A stretch of DNA of 64,000 nt from Streptococcus peroris ATCC 700780 (GTDB lineage: Bacteria > Bacillota > Bacilli > Lactobacillales > Streptococcaceae), in the NCBI RefSeq assembly GCF_000187585.1, contig NZ_GL732463.1, forward strand, positions 1,010,088 to 1,074,087. The letters run 5' to 3'. The notes beneath the pieces were generated by a model, which was not told the DNA's origin, did not search any database, and was given only the letters and a program-made list of their open reading frames with translations. The position numbers and the translations under genes were made by a program. Each line of letters opens with the position of its first letter. The stretch's first letter is position 1. This document shows positions 1 through 9,025 of this stretch, in pieces.

Positions 1-17
1 GGCTTTTTTATGGCTAT

Positions 18-1559
18 TTATGTTAACTCATTGAAATCCCAGATTTGATCCATCCATCCTTCATAGAAGTCTGGTTCATGGCAAACCATGAGGATAGAAC
101 CCTTGTATTCTTTCAGAGCTCGTTTGAGTTCGTCCTTGGCATCCACATCCAAGTGGTTGGTAGGTTCGTCAAGAACAAGGACATTGTTTTCACGATTCAT
201 CAAGAGACAGAAACGCACCTTGGCTTGCTCTCCACCTGACAAGACTTGAATCTGGCTTTCAATGTGTTTAGTAGTCAAACCACAACGGGCAAGAGCAGCA
301 CGGACTTCTGCTTGGTTAAGAGCTGGAAAGGCATTCCAAACTGCTTCCAGTGGCGTCTGACGATTGCCTCCTTCTACTTCCTGCTCAAAGTATCCGAGTT
401 CTAGATAGTCTCCACGTTCAACCTCCCCAGCAATTGGAGGAATGATGCCCAAGAGACTCTTCAAGAGGGTTGTTTTCCCGATACCGTTAGCACCGATGAT
501 GGCAACCTTTTGATTGCGTTCAAAGGTAAGATTTAATGGTTTAGTAAGGGGACGGTCATACCCAATCTGCAAGTCCTTAGCTTGAAAAATAAATCGTCCA
601 GGTGTACGAGCCATTTTGAATTCAAAGGACGGCTTTGGTTTCTCACTTTGAAGCTCAATAATGTCCATCTTGTCCAATTTTTTCTGACGAGACATGGCCA
701 TATTACGCGTTGCGACACGTGCTTTGTTTCGAGCTACAAAGTCCTTGAGATCCGCAATTTCTTTCTGTTGACGCTCATAGGCTGCTTCCAGTTGTGATTT
801 CTTCATGGCATAGACTTCTTGGAACTGGTAGTAATCGCCTGAATAACGAGTCAACTGTTGATTTTCAACGTGATATACGATATTGATTACATCGTTTAGG
901 AAAGGAATATCGTGAGAAATAAGAACAAAGGCATTTTCATAGTTCTGGAGATAGCGTTTGAGCCAGTCGATATGTTCGGCATCTAGATAGTTAGTAGGCT
1001 CGTCAAGCAGCAAGATATCAGGCTTTTCAAGAAGCAATTTGGCTAAAAGCACCTTGGTTCTTTGCCCACCAGACAAAGCTGTTACATCCGTGTCCATCCC
1101 AAAGTCCATGACACCAAGGGCACGCGCCACTTCATCAATCTTAGCATCTAATGTATAGAAATCACGACTTTCTAAACGGTCCTGAAGTTCTCCAACTTCT
1201 TCCATCAATGCATCAATATCAGCGCCCTCTTCTGCCATTTCCATATAAAGGTCATTGATCCGAGCTTCGGCTTTGAATAATTCGTCAAAGGCTGTACGCA
1301 AAACATCACGCACGGTTTGACCTTCTTTGAGCACAGCATGCTGGTCCAGGTAACCTGCTGTCACGTATTTAGACCATTCCACCTTACCTTCATCAGGTAG
1401 CATTTTACCAGTCACGATGCTCATGAAGGTTGATTTCCCTTCACCATTGGCACCGACCAGACCGATATGTTCACCTTTTAAAAGACGGAAAGACACGTCT
1501 TCAAAAATCGCACGGTCTCCAAAACCGTGACTCAAATTTTTAACTTCTAAGATACTCAT
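18..1559 (-). CDS. ABC-F family ATPase, ribosome-associated type
   Basis: A 513-aa protein with two ATP-binding cassettes and no membrane segment, which is the ABC-F layout. Members act on the ribosome in translation or antibiotic protection and do not transport. The first Walker A is GANGEGKS (about residues 36-43) with signature LSGGQ near 162 and Walker B LLLDEPTNYLD. A charged linker follows at about 235-310. The second cassette has GANGIGKTT and LSGGEQ. It resembles the YbiT/YdiF-type housekeeping group more than known resistance proteins, but the exact subgroup is not certain. It lies 1 nt after the VanZ-like gene and is probably the last gene of the rlmN operon. Confidence 0.9.
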   Translation of the reverse strand: MSILEVKNLSHGFGDRAIFEDVSFRLLKGEHIGLVGANGEGKSTFMSIVTGKMLPDEGKVEWSKYVTAGYLDQHAVLKEGQTVRDVLRTAFDELFKAEARINDLYMEMAEEGADIDALMEEVGELQDRLESRDFYTLDAKIDEVARALGVMDFGMDTDVTALSGGQRTKVLLAKLLLEKPDILLLDEPTNYLDAEHIDWLKRYLQNYENAFVLISHDIPFLNDVINIVYHVENQQLTRYSGDYYQFQEVYAMKKSQLEAAYERQQKEIADLKDFVARNKARVATRNMAMSRQKKLDKMDIIELQSEKPKPSFEFKMARTPGRFIFQAKDLQIGYDRPLTKPLNLTFERNQKVAIIGANGIGKTTLLKSLLGIIPPIAGEVERGDYLELGYFEQEVEGGNRQTPLEAVWNAFPALNQAEVRAALARCGLTTKHIESQIQVLSGGEQAKVRFCLLMNRENNVLVLDEPTNHLDVDAKDELKRALKEYKGSILMVCHEPDFYEGWMDQIWDFNELT

Positions 1560-1560
1560 T

Positions 1561-2034
1561 CTAATTCCTTATCTTGTTTCTATGTAGTAGTTTATAAAGG
1601 ACCCAAGCCAGGTAGCCACCCAAAGTATTGGTCCATAAATCATCAATCTCAAATACCCGGTTAAAATCAAAGAAAAAGTCTAAGACCAGCTGTGTACATT
1701 CGATTCCAAGGCTCAGTAAAAAACTAAACAGAATCACTTTTTTCGTTTTTCTTAAACTAGGTGTCAGATAGAGAAGTTGGAACATCAATGGGAAAAGTAA
1801 GAGAATATTTAAGGCGTTTTGCAAAAAAATCCAGAATAGCTGTAAAAGACTGGTCACTTCACCCAGTTTCCAAAAAGAGTTAAAAGGCGTCAAAAGAAAA
1901 ACCAGGCGTCCAAAAGTTTGAATACCTGGAGTTTCCACTCCTGTAGGAAGTTGATGCTGGGGAGTAAAACAAAAACAGATGATACAAAGACTGTAAAATA
2001 GCACTCCCAAGCTTAGTAATGTTTTTCGTTTCAT
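1561..2034 (-). CDS. VanZ-like family membrane protein
   Basis: A 157-aa hydrophobic protein with about four membrane segments. It carries the conserved VanZ-like region near residues 108-135 (GIECTQL, then an FxxxRxFEIDDLWTNTLGG block), typical of the small VanZ/RDD-type proteins that influence teicoplanin or lipoglycopeptide sensitivity. The biochemical role is unknown for this family. It is packed between rlmN and the ABC-F gene with 1-nt gaps, so it is almost certainly cotranscribed. This gene order is usual in streptococci. Confidence 0.85.
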   Translation of the reverse strand: MKRKTLLSLGVLFYSLCIICFCFTPQHQLPTGVETPGIQTFGRLVFLLTPFNSFWKLGEVTSLLQLFWIFLQNALNILLLFPLMFQLLYLTPSLRKTKKVILFSFLLSLGIECTQLVLDFFFDFNRVFEIDDLWTNTLGGYLAWVLYKLLHRNKIRN

Positions 2035-2035
2035 A

Positions 2036-3121
2036 TTATGGATTTAGTTCTGCTACTGCTTTTTGGCGATCACGTTTCATGGTGTTTGAACGCAATTGAC
2101 CACAAGCTGCATCGATATCAGTGCCGTGTTCCTGACGGACTACACAGTTGACACCATGTTTTTTCAAGGTATCATAGAAGGCCATCACACGCTCTTTTGG
2201 ACTACGACTGTATTGGTCATGTTCAGTAACTGGATTATAAGGAATCAAGTTGACATAAGATAATTTCTTGATGTTTTTAAGCAATTCAGCCAACTCAAGC
2301 GCTTGTTCAACTCCATCATTGACCTCATTGAGCATAATGTACTCAAAAGTCACACGACGGTTGGTTGTTTCGATGTAATACTCAATCGCTGCAAAGAGTT
2401 TTTCAATTGGAAAGGCACGGTTAATCTTCATAATGCTTGAACGAAGTTCATTGTTTGGCGCATGAAGAGAAACAGCAAGGTTAACTTGTACACCTTCATT
2501 GGCAAAGGCACGAATCTTATGAGCCAAACCAGAAGTTGATACGGTGATATGACGAGCACCGATAGCCATTCCCTTATCGTCGTTAATAGTACGAATAAAG
2601 TTCAAAACGTTATTGTAGTTATCAAATGGTTCTCCAATACCCATAACAACGATATGGCTAACACGCTCATCTTGACCACGTTCGTCAAAATATTTCTGTA
2701 CCAACATAATCTGTGCAACGATTTCCCCATTATTAAGGTCACGTTGTTTCTTGATCAAACCTGATGCACAGAAGGTACAACCGATATTGCATCCTACCTG
2801 AGTTGTTACACAGACGGACAAACCGTAGTGTTGACGCATCAATACTGTCTCAATCAGCATCCCATCTGGCAACTCAAAAAGATACTTCACAGTACCATCT
2901 GCTGACTCTTGAACGATGCGTTGTTTCAAAGGATTGACTACAAATTGGTCATTGAGCTTTGCAATCAAATCCTTAGACAAGTTAGTCATTTCTTCAAAGG
3001 ACTGAACACGTTTACGGTAAAGCCACTCCCAGATTTGGTCAGCACGGAATTTCTTTTCTCCCTGTTCCAAGATCCATTCTTGCATTCCTTGACGTGTTAA
3101 ACTATAAATAGACGGTTTCAT
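2036..3121 (-). CDS. rlmN: 23S rRNA (adenine2503-C2)/tRNA methyltransferase RlmN
   Basis: A 361-aa radical SAM methyltransferase that methylates C2 of A2503 in 23S rRNA and A37 in some tRNAs. The [4Fe-4S] cysteine motif CNIGCTFC is at residues 111-118. The GEPFDN stretch follows the SAM region, and a C-terminal Cys (in DAACGQL, about 340) is the catalytic partner cysteine. Length matches the family. RlmN and Cfr are similar, but synteny with VanZ and ABC-F genes and overall sequence favour RlmN. It is the first gene of a tight operon, with the start supported by an AAGGAGA Shine-Dalgarno just upstream. Confidence 0.95.
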   Translation of the reverse strand: MKPSIYSLTRQGMQEWILEQGEKKFRADQIWEWLYRKRVQSFEEMTNLSKDLIAKLNDQFVVNPLKQRIVQESADGTVKYLFELPDGMLIETVLMRQHYGLSVCVTTQVGCNIGCTFCASGLIKKQRDLNNGEIVAQIMLVQKYFDERGQDERVSHIVVMGIGEPFDNYNNVLNFIRTINDDKGMAIGARHITVSTSGLAHKIRAFANEGVQVNLAVSLHAPNNELRSSIMKINRAFPIEKLFAAIEYYIETTNRRVTFEYIMLNEVNDGVEQALELAELLKNIKKLSYVNLIPYNPVTEHDQYSRSPKERVMAFYDTLKKHGVNCVVRQEHGTDIDAACGQLRSNTMKRDRQKAVAELNP

Positions 3122-3137
3122 GGTTTCTCCTTAAACT

Positions 3138-3671
3138 CTAATCTTTCTTACGGATGACGAAATGACGTTGTTCTTTTTCTTCACTCTGAGATTTCTGTTC
3201 TTTACGACGACGTCTATTTCTCATATCTGTGTTATTCCGTTTCTTGTTTTGAGGAATTTTCTTTCCTCTTCGAGTATCCTTTTCTTCCTCTGTTTTTCTC
3301 ATTTTTTGATCAAACGGTGCTCGTTTAGGAGCTTCATTTTCTAGGACAAAATAGGCACATCCATAGCTACAATACTCGAGGAGATAATCTTGTAAACGAC
3401 TGATTTCCTCGAGAGATTCTTCAGCTCTCTCATTTTTGTAGAAACCACGTAAGCGTAACTGTTCATTACTCCAGTCTCCTACAATATAATCGAACTTAGT
3501 TAAAACTTCTGAAAATCGTTGAGTAAATGCCGTTGCATCAAAGGCTTCCTTGCTATTTTCAACTAAGTTAAAAGTAAAGCCTTCCGCTTCTACTTTATCT
3601 CCAGACAAATGAAATTCAGGACCAGGGAATTTATTGTAATTATATAATTCAGGTGCAATCTCTTTACGCAT
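3138..3671 (-). CDS. YutD family protein
   Basis: A 177-aa cytoplasmic protein. The first 115 residues match the small YutD family of Firmicutes (blocks such as NKFPGPEFH and FDYIVGDWSNEQLRLRGFY). The family has no established biochemical role. The last 60 residues are very rich in Lys, Arg, Glu and Asn, a basic tail that could bind nucleic acid. It ends 16 nt before rlmN and is likely cotranscribed with it. Start chosen from an AAAAAGGA Shine-Dalgarno. Confidence 0.8.
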   Translation of the reverse strand: MRKEIAPELYNYNKFPGPEFHLSGDKVEAEGFTFNLVENSKEAFDATAFTQRFSEVLTKFDYIVGDWSNEQLRLRGFYKNERAEESLEEISRLQDYLLEYCSYGCAYFVLENEAPKRAPFDQKMRKTEEEKDTRRGKKIPQNKKRNNTDMRNRRRRKEQKSQSEEKEQRHFVIRKKD

Positions 3672-3807
3672 ACTATTCCTTTTTAACGTTTACTTAATAC
3701 TCTATTTTACCATATTTTTGCCATATTTTCACCTTTTATTTCAAAACGAAAAAAGTCTGGCGATTTAAGCAGTGATTCGTTGAAGATTATTCCATTTTAA
3801 TTCAAGA

Positions 3808-3833
3808 AAAAAACTGGGAATTCCCAGTTTTTT
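3808..3833. terminator. Bidirectional terminator between YutD and the channel gene
   Basis: A perfect palindrome, CTGGGAATTCCCAG, flanked by six or more A on the left and T on the right. It can stop the minus-strand channel gene that ends at 3839. Confidence 0.8.
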
Positions 3834-3838
3834 AATAA

Positions 3839-4744
3839 TTACATATAAAGGAACTTGAAGAGTATTACTGCTGCAATACCAGCTGCAATCGGTGCAACTA
3901 CTGGTACCCAAGCATACCACCATTTTGAATCTCCTTTGTGTTCACCAAGGATTGACTTTGGAAGAACAGCATGAAGGAGACGTGGTCCAAGGTCACGAGC
4001 TGGGTTCAAACCTGGTCCTGTAGGTCCACCTAATGAAGTAACTAAGGCCATTACTAGGAAACCAAGAGCCAAGTGAGCAACAGCAAGTCCTGGTGATAAG
4101 AACGGAGCTACTTGAGTTTTTGCTTGCTCAAGTGCTGCTGTGACTTGTTCTTGAGGAATTGTTTGACCTTGAGCAGTTGCTTGTGCCACTTGATTGTTAA
4201 TCAATGCCTGAGATTTAGCAACTAATTCAGCACCAAAGTAGTTCTTCGTCATTGCCATAGCTGCAAAGAAGAGAACGAAAGAACCGATAAACTCATTGAC
4301 GAAACCATTGACAGATGCTGCAAAGCGGGATTCTTTTGTTCCTTGATCAACATTTGAAATAGTTGAGAAAGTTCCCAAGATATTATTTGGGTTTTCTGTT
4401 TTCAAGTAGTAAGGACGATGAGCTGCAACAACCAAAGCTTGTCCAAATATTGCTCCCAAAACTTGTGCGATAATGTATGGTACTACTTGAGCCCAAGGGA
4501 AAAGTCCGCTAACTGCTAGACCAAGAGTGAAGGCTGGGTTGATGTGGTTACCAGAAACATTCCCAAACATCAAGGCAGGGATCATAACCCCCATACCGTA
4601 ACCAACAGCGATAACGAGCCAGCCACTTTGGTGACCTTTCGTACCTTTAAGTTCAACGTTAGCAACAGCACCATTCCCTAAAATGATCAAGATGGCTGTT
4701 CCCAAAAATTCAGTGGCATATTTGACTGCCCATGTGAAATCCAT
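3839..4744 (-). CDS. Aquaporin/glycerol facilitator (MIP family)
   Basis: A 301-aa membrane channel with six helices and both NPA boxes (HINPAFTLG near residue 67 and GLNPARDLGPR near 247). The Asp after the second NPA box and the GPGLNPARD context are typical of glycerol-conducting members. A long loop of about 45 residues rich in Ala and Gln (about 172-215) sits between helices 4 and 5, as in the lactic acid bacterial branch. It probably moves glycerol, water or small solutes. It is transcribed alone, from a promoter at 4781-4809 with a possible cre site upstream. GlpF versus AqpZ cannot be settled from sequence alone. Confidence 0.88.
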   Translation of the reverse strand: MDFTWAVKYATEFLGTAILIILGNGAVANVELKGTKGHQSGWLVIAVGYGMGVMIPALMFGNVSGNHINPAFTLGLAVSGLFPWAQVVPYIIAQVLGAIFGQALVVAAHRPYYLKTENPNNILGTFSTISNVDQGTKESRFAASVNGFVNEFIGSFVLFFAAMAMTKNYFGAELVAKSQALINNQVAQATAQGQTIPQEQVTAALEQAKTQVAPFLSPGLAVAHLALGFLVMALVTSLGGPTGPGLNPARDLGPRLLHAVLPKSILGEHKGDSKWWYAWVPVVAPIAAGIAAVILFKFLYM

Positions 4745-4780
4745 TGATAGATTCTCCTTAATATTTTTTAGACAATCCTT

Positions 4781-4809
4781 ATTCTATCAATTTTTAGAGC
4801 TTTTAGCAA
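4781..4809 (-). promoter_or_regulatory. Promoter of the aquaporin/glycerol facilitator gene
   Basis: Read on the minus strand, TTGCTA and TAGAAT are separated by exactly 17 nt, with a TG extension before the -10. The leader is about 30 nt and holds an AAGGAGA Shine-Dalgarno. Confidence 0.6.
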
Positions 4810-4833
4810 CAGATTTTCTAAAAGAATCTAAGG

Positions 4834-4847
4834 AGAAAACGTTTTTA
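4834..4847 (-). promoter_or_regulatory. Possible CcpA (cre) site upstream of the channel gene
   Basis: TAAAAACGTTTTCT (minus strand) matches the TGWAANCGNTNWCA cre pattern at 12 of 14 positions. It lies about 24 nt upstream of the -35. Catabolite control of a glycerol channel would be sensible, but the match is imperfect. Confidence 0.35.
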
Positions 4848-4858
4848 TTTCAACTACT

Positions 4859-4892
4859 AAAAAAAGACTTAACAAAGTAAGTTTGTTAAGTC
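4859..4892 (-). terminator. Terminator of the esterase/ATP-grasp operon
   Basis: An 11-bp perfect stem (GACTTAACAAA with its complement) and a 5-nt loop, followed on the minus strand by a run of T. Confidence 0.85.
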
Positions 4893-4902
4893 CTAATTCT
4901 TA

Positions 4903-6069
4903 TTATTCTTTACGAAGAGCAAAGTCATGAATCATCTGATCCATTTCTTCACGACTTGGTGTCGTTAGCATATAAAGATAGTCTCCTTGCAATTCAGCAA
5001 AGGCTGCTGGCATGATTTTCTTTACCTTGAACTGCTGGCTGTATTTGGCAAGCAAGTCCTCTTCTGAATAAACATAGTTGGCATTGGCACGGCGTGATGT
5101 TGCTAAACAATAAAGTGGCTCAAAGTGAGAAGCTGGGAATGGCTCACCAGCAACGATCGCTGCATATCCCTTGTACAAGTCGAAAGAGTGGGCGTAGTTA
5201 TAAACATCAATGGTAAAGCCACCAGCTGGACGATTATTGTATTCAATGGCGATGTAATCACCGCCTTCACGGAAGAACTCGATATGGAAGAAACGTTCTC
5301 TCATACCAAACTCTTTGACAATAGCCTCACCATACTTACGCAATTTTGGATCCATCTCTTTGAGAACGTAATAAGAATTGTCCATCTTGTAGATCATGAG
5401 ATCGAGGGGTGTATGAGCATAGTCAAAGGTCGTAGAAAAGACGATATTCCCATCTCTATCTACCAAACCATCGAAGGTACAGATTTCACTAGATGTGACA
5501 AATTTTTCAAAGAAATAAACGGTTGAGTGGTCCCATTCAGTCTTAAAGTGATTCACATCATCTTCTGTTTCAAGCTTGAAGGTTGCCGCTGCTCCAACTC
5601 CATTGTCAGGTTTGGCAATCATGGGAAGTCCAATTTCTTTCACAGCTTTATCAACATCTGCTTCTGTTTCAATTACCGCACCTGGTACAACTGGAACTCC
5701 AGCTTTTTGGAAGAGTTTCTTCATTTCGGACTTGAACTTAGTCTTCTTGAGGTCTTCTGGTTTAGCACCAAAAACATTGAACTGTTCACGAAGGGCAGCA
5801 TCCAACTCTAGCCAGTATTCATTGTGTGATTCAATGCGGTCAATTGGTCCATGTTTATAGAAAAGAAAGGCAACTGCACGTTTAACCTCATCGATATTTT
5901 CAAGATTATCAACTCGGAAATATTCAGTCAAACAATTGCGCAATGGTTCATCTAGTTGTTCATAGGGTTCTTGACCAATCCCTAGAACTGTGATTCCTTT
6001 ATTAGCTAGTTCAATGCTAAATTGTTGGAAATTTTGTGGATAATAGGGGGAAATTACAAGATAATTCAT
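4903..6069 (-). CDS. ATP-grasp domain protein, carboxylate-amine ligase-like
   Basis: A 388-aa protein with an N-terminal pre-ATP-grasp fold (NYLVISPYYPQNF) and a central ATP-grasp domain. The lysine/glycine-rich loop MIAKPDNGVGAAAT is near residue 155 and the metal-binding tail IEYNNRPAGGF near 280. Such enzymes join a carboxylate to an amine through an acyl-phosphate; the substrate is not evident. The start is the ATG with an AAGGAG Shine-Dalgarno, not the TTG two codons upstream. It lies 12 nt after an esterase gene and is the last of a three-gene operon. Confidence 0.8.
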   Translation of the reverse strand: MNYLVISPYYPQNFQQFSIELANKGITVLGIGQEPYEQLDEPLRNCLTEYFRVDNLENIDEVKRAVAFLFYKHGPIDRIESHNEYWLELDAALREQFNVFGAKPEDLKKTKFKSEMKKLFQKAGVPVVPGAVIETEADVDKAVKEIGLPMIAKPDNGVGAAATFKLETEDDVNHFKTEWDHSTVYFFEKFVTSSEICTFDGLVDRDGNIVFSTTFDYAHTPLDLMIYKMDNSYYVLKEMDPKLRKYGEAIVKEFGMRERFFHIEFFREGGDYIAIEYNNRPAGGFTIDVYNYAHSFDLYKGYAAIVAGEPFPASHFEPLYCLATSRRANANYVYSEEDLLAKYSQQFKVKKIMPAAFAELQGDYLYMLTTPSREEMDQMIHDFALRKE

Positions 6070-6081
6070 AAGCAACTCCTT

Positions 6082-6822
6082 TTATAGACTCATGTGACCA
6101 AGGAAATAAGGCATTTGTTTGCGCCACCATTCCCAGTCGTGAGCGACATCGTATCCCCACTCTGCAAACCAAGCAGGGATTTGTTTTTGATCAAAGGCTT
6201 CTTTGAGCTTGTAGTAAGAAGGTAGCCCATCATGTTCCCAAGCACCGAGACCTGTACAGATGACAATCTCAGCCTGACGGTAACGGTCGATAAACCAGCC
6301 ATCATTTTGATTCCAGATATAATCTACTGGCGAATTTTGATAGATGGCGTCGTCATTGTAGTAATCACCGACAAAGAAACGTGCATCGTAGACACCACTA
6401 AGGGCAATGACTTTCGTGAAGACATCTGGATGTTGCAGGAAGAAGTTAAGGGCATGGTAAGCTCCCATGGAGCAACCTGTTGTCATCATACCATCAAACC
6501 AGCCCGTCTTATGTTTGATAAAAGGAATGGCTTCTTCAATCACATATCGTTCATAAGCACGGTGCATTTCAGCCTGGTCATGACCGTTTTTCCATGTTGC
6601 AAGCCAGCTCTCGCTATCGACACTTGAAAGCGTAAAGAACTGGACACGACCTTCCTCGATGAAGGACGCACAAGCATCAATCATGCCAAAATCATAGTAT
6701 TCATTGTGGCTTCCACCTGAGGAAGCAAAGACAACAACTGGGATACCCGCATGTCCGTATCGATTGACATACATTTCACGATTTAGATTTCCACTCCAAT
6801 GGCTAAGATGTTCAATATTCAT
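6082..6822 (-). CDS. Esterase D-type alpha/beta hydrolase
   Basis: A 246-aa cytoplasmic alpha/beta hydrolase. The nucleophile elbow is GCSMG (about residues 115-119). An Asp/His end is consistent with YDVAHDWEWW near 225-235. The FFVGDYYNDDAIYQNSP block matches the putative esterase family (DUF/EstD-like) found in streptococci. No signal peptide. It sits between a second esterase and the ATP-grasp gene with short gaps, so the three probably act on related molecules. Good Shine-Dalgarno (AAAGGAGACAGGAT before ATG). Confidence 0.78.
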   Translation of the reverse strand: MNIEHLSHWSGNLNREMYVNRYGHAGIPVVVFASSGGSHNEYYDFGMIDACASFIEEGRVQFFTLSSVDSESWLATWKNGHDQAEMHRAYERYVIEEAIPFIKHKTGWFDGMMTTGCSMGAYHALNFFLQHPDVFTKVIALSGVYDARFFVGDYYNDDAIYQNSPVDYIWNQNDGWFIDRYRQAEIVICTGLGAWEHDGLPSYYKLKEAFDQKQIPAWFAEWGYDVAHDWEWWRKQMPYFLGHMSL

Positions 6823-6843
6823 ATCCTGTCTCCTTTATACTAT

Positions 6844-7668
6844 TTACCAATTTTCTGCAAAAAAGCGTAGGCAAGGTGGAAGATTTTCTGACCATGGTAC
6901 TTCATGATGAATAGCTCCAGCCTGAACTTTGAGTGAGAGATTTTCCAACTGCACTCCTCCTGCTATCAAATCATGATAATAGCGAAGGGAAGAGTCGATA
7001 TAGGCCTGCTTAATGTTACCAGCCATGAGCGTCTTATCTGTATCATCTGCTTCTTCAGTTCCAACGTAGATAAAGACTCGTTGGTCAGGTAACAGTTTTT
7101 TACGCTCAATATAGCGATCAAAAGCCTCTTGGTGAAGCCAGTTAGCTGATGAGAAAACTCCCAAGCAACCAATTTGATCTTGATATTCTAAGCCAATAAA
7201 CTGGGTAATATTACCACCCAAAGAAGATCCAATCATGGCAGTGTGTTTACGGTCTGATTTTGTACGATAGGTTTCATCGATAAAGGGCTTAACCACTTCC
7301 ATGACAAATTCTGCGTACTCGACACCCTTACCACCAAATTGTTGGCCGGGAATGTTGGACTCTTGAAATTTCCAAGCCGCATACTCATTCATACGTCCAA
7401 GGCCATCATTGTCAATCGCTACGATAATCATGCGACTGATATCCGGATTTCGCTTGATAGTCGGGATAATCTTCCAGGAATGACCAACATAGGATTCCTT
7501 ACTATAAAAAACGTTTTGTCCATCATGGAAATACACAACTGGGTAACTTCTATCCGTGTCTTTTTCATAGTTTTTTGGAAGAAGAACACGGACTCGTCGC
7601 TCCTTACCTGTGTAGGGAACCACTAATTTATGTTCTCGCATTTTCAGGTAAAAATAAGATTGATTCAT
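6844..7668 (-). CDS. Alpha/beta hydrolase, esterase family
   Basis: A 274-aa hydrolase of the Esterase-D/enterochelin esterase-like group. The YFHDGQNVF motif is near residue 45 and the nucleophile elbow GSSLGG near 147; a His near the C-terminus (AIHHEVPW) probably completes the triad. The chosen start is MNQSYFYLK. A TTG eight codons upstream (7692) would add MNIESFLT and cannot be excluded. It is the first gene of the operon with the GCSMG esterase and the ATP-grasp protein. The substrate is unknown. Confidence 0.72.
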   Translation of the reverse strand: MNQSYFYLKMREHKLVVPYTGKERRVRVLLPKNYEKDTDRSYPVVYFHDGQNVFYSKESYVGHSWKIIPTIKRNPDISRMIIVAIDNDGLGRMNEYAAWKFQESNIPGQQFGGKGVEYAEFVMEVVKPFIDETYRTKSDRKHTAMIGSSLGGNITQFIGLEYQDQIGCLGVFSSANWLHQEAFDRYIERKKLLPDQRVFIYVGTEEADDTDKTLMAGNIKQAYIDSSLRYYHDLIAGGVQLENLSLKVQAGAIHHEVPWSENLPPCLRFFAENW

Positions 7669-7721
7669 TGTCAGAAAACTCTCTATATTCAAAATTTTAC
7701 CTAATTATATCATAAAAATAG

Positions 7722-7771
7722 AAAAAAAGTCAGTTTCCGTCCAACTTTAGGACAATAAACTAACTTTTTTA
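7722..7771 (-). terminator. Terminator downstream of thiI
   Basis: A long stem pairing the segment at 7757-7765 with 7729-7737 (one G-T pair), extended inward by GTCC/GGAC. A T run follows on the minus strand. Confidence 0.75.
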
Positions 7772-7802
7772 CTTATTTTATCTTTTCCTCTGGTTTGTCT
7801 GA

Positions 7803-9017
7803 TTAGAGGAGATTGTCAATTAACTCATCGACTGCGTCCTTCTCAGCTTGAGGCGTAATTTCAGTAATCATAATTCCTGCTACTGCACGCTCTACCAATC
7901 CTTCAACATCCATACGGGCTTCATACTGCTCTGCATTTTTAATTTTAGGATTTGTTTTGGGACGATCGGGTGCAAAAATCGTACAACAGTCTTCAAATGG
8001 CTGGATAGAAATTTCAAAGGTATCAATTTCTTGCGCAATGTCAATAATTTCTAGCTTATCCATAGTTACAACTGGACGGATAATTGGCGTATTGGTCACA
8101 GCATTGATTGCCTGCATACTTTCAAGAGTTTGGCTGGCTACTTGTCCAAGGCTTTCCCCATTGATGATGACCAAACCATTTCGTACCTCGCGAATACGGT
8201 CTGTAATCCGCATCATAAAACGACGGGTCAAGGTCATGAGATAGGCTTCTGGAGCCTTAGCCTTGATCTCTTCTTGAATCTCAGTAAATGGCACTTCGAT
8301 AAACTGGATATTGCCCCCAAACTTAGTCAATTTGCGAGTTAAATCTTGGGCTTTTTTAAGGGCACCTGGACTGGTGTAAGGAGGACTCGCAAAGTGAACA
8401 GCCTCAATATCTACACCACGTTTTAGAGCTAGATATCCAGCTACTGGTGAGTCAATCCCACCTGATAACATGAGCATACCTTTCCCAGAAGTTCCAACTG
8501 GTAAACCACCCGCACCACGAATAGTTTCATAGGAAAGGTAGGCTGCTTCCTCACGAATCTCCACTTGAAGATTGATATCAGGATTTTTCATTTGGGCTTG
8601 AATGGTCGGAATAACTTCAAAAACTGCTCCACCAAGCGTTTGATTGAGTTCACGACTATCAAGTTCAAAGTTGTGATCACTACGTTTGCTTGAGATTTTA
8701 AAGGTCATGCCTTCCTTATAGATGTCCAGCATAATCTCTTGGACAGCAGATTTAAGAACTTCTACGGATTTTTCAACCTTGTATACTGGAGAAAAGTTTT
8801 GAATCCCGAAAACTTGCTTGAGAGACTCTGCCACCGGCTCATAATTTGCCCCATTCAGATAAGCGTGAGCACGGTCACGGTCCGCAGTCACTTTGACTTG
8901 AGGATAGATAGATAAAACGTCTGAGATATTATTACGAAGTTTATTGATGAAACGCATACGGTTTTTACCTTTGGTTGAAAGTTCCCCGTAGCGAATCATA
9001 ATTTCTGAATATTGCAT
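7803..9017 (-). CDS. thiI: tRNA 4-thiouridine synthase ThiI
   Basis: A 404-aa enzyme that adenylates U8 of tRNA for sulfur insertion and can also feed thiamine thiazole synthesis. It has an N-terminal ferredoxin-like plus THUMP region (about 1-165) and a PP-loop ATP pyrophosphatase motif SGGIDSP (about 184-190). The E. coli-type rhodanese domain is absent, as is normal in Gram-positives. A CC pair in [10 protein letters not shown] (about 344) may serve in sulfur handling. It follows the cysteine desulfurase gene by 8 nt, which fits a dedicated sulfur donor-acceptor pair. Confidence 0.95.
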   Translation of the reverse strand: MQYSEIMIRYGELSTKGKNRMRFINKLRNNISDVLSIYPQVKVTADRDRAHAYLNGANYEPVAESLKQVFGIQNFSPVYKVEKSVEVLKSAVQEIMLDIYKEGMTFKISSKRSDHNFELDSRELNQTLGGAVFEVIPTIQAQMKNPDINLQVEIREEAAYLSYETIRGAGGLPVGTSGKGMLMLSGGIDSPVAGYLALKRGVDIEAVHFASPPYTSPGALKKAQDLTRKLTKFGGNIQFIEVPFTEIQEEIKAKAPEAYLMTLTRRFMMRITDRIREVRNGLVIINGESLGQVASQTLESMQAINAVTNTPIIRPVVTMDKLEIIDIAQEIDTFEISIQPFEDCCTIFAPDRPKTNPKIKNAEQYEARMDVEGLVERAVAGIMITEITPQAEKDAVDELIDNLL

Positions 9018-9025
9018 GAATACTC

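Noticed and set aside
5125-5811. Plus-strand frames of 133 and 94 aa opposite the ATP-grasp gene
   Set aside because: They lie wholly inside a well supported minus-strand enzyme and show no family features.
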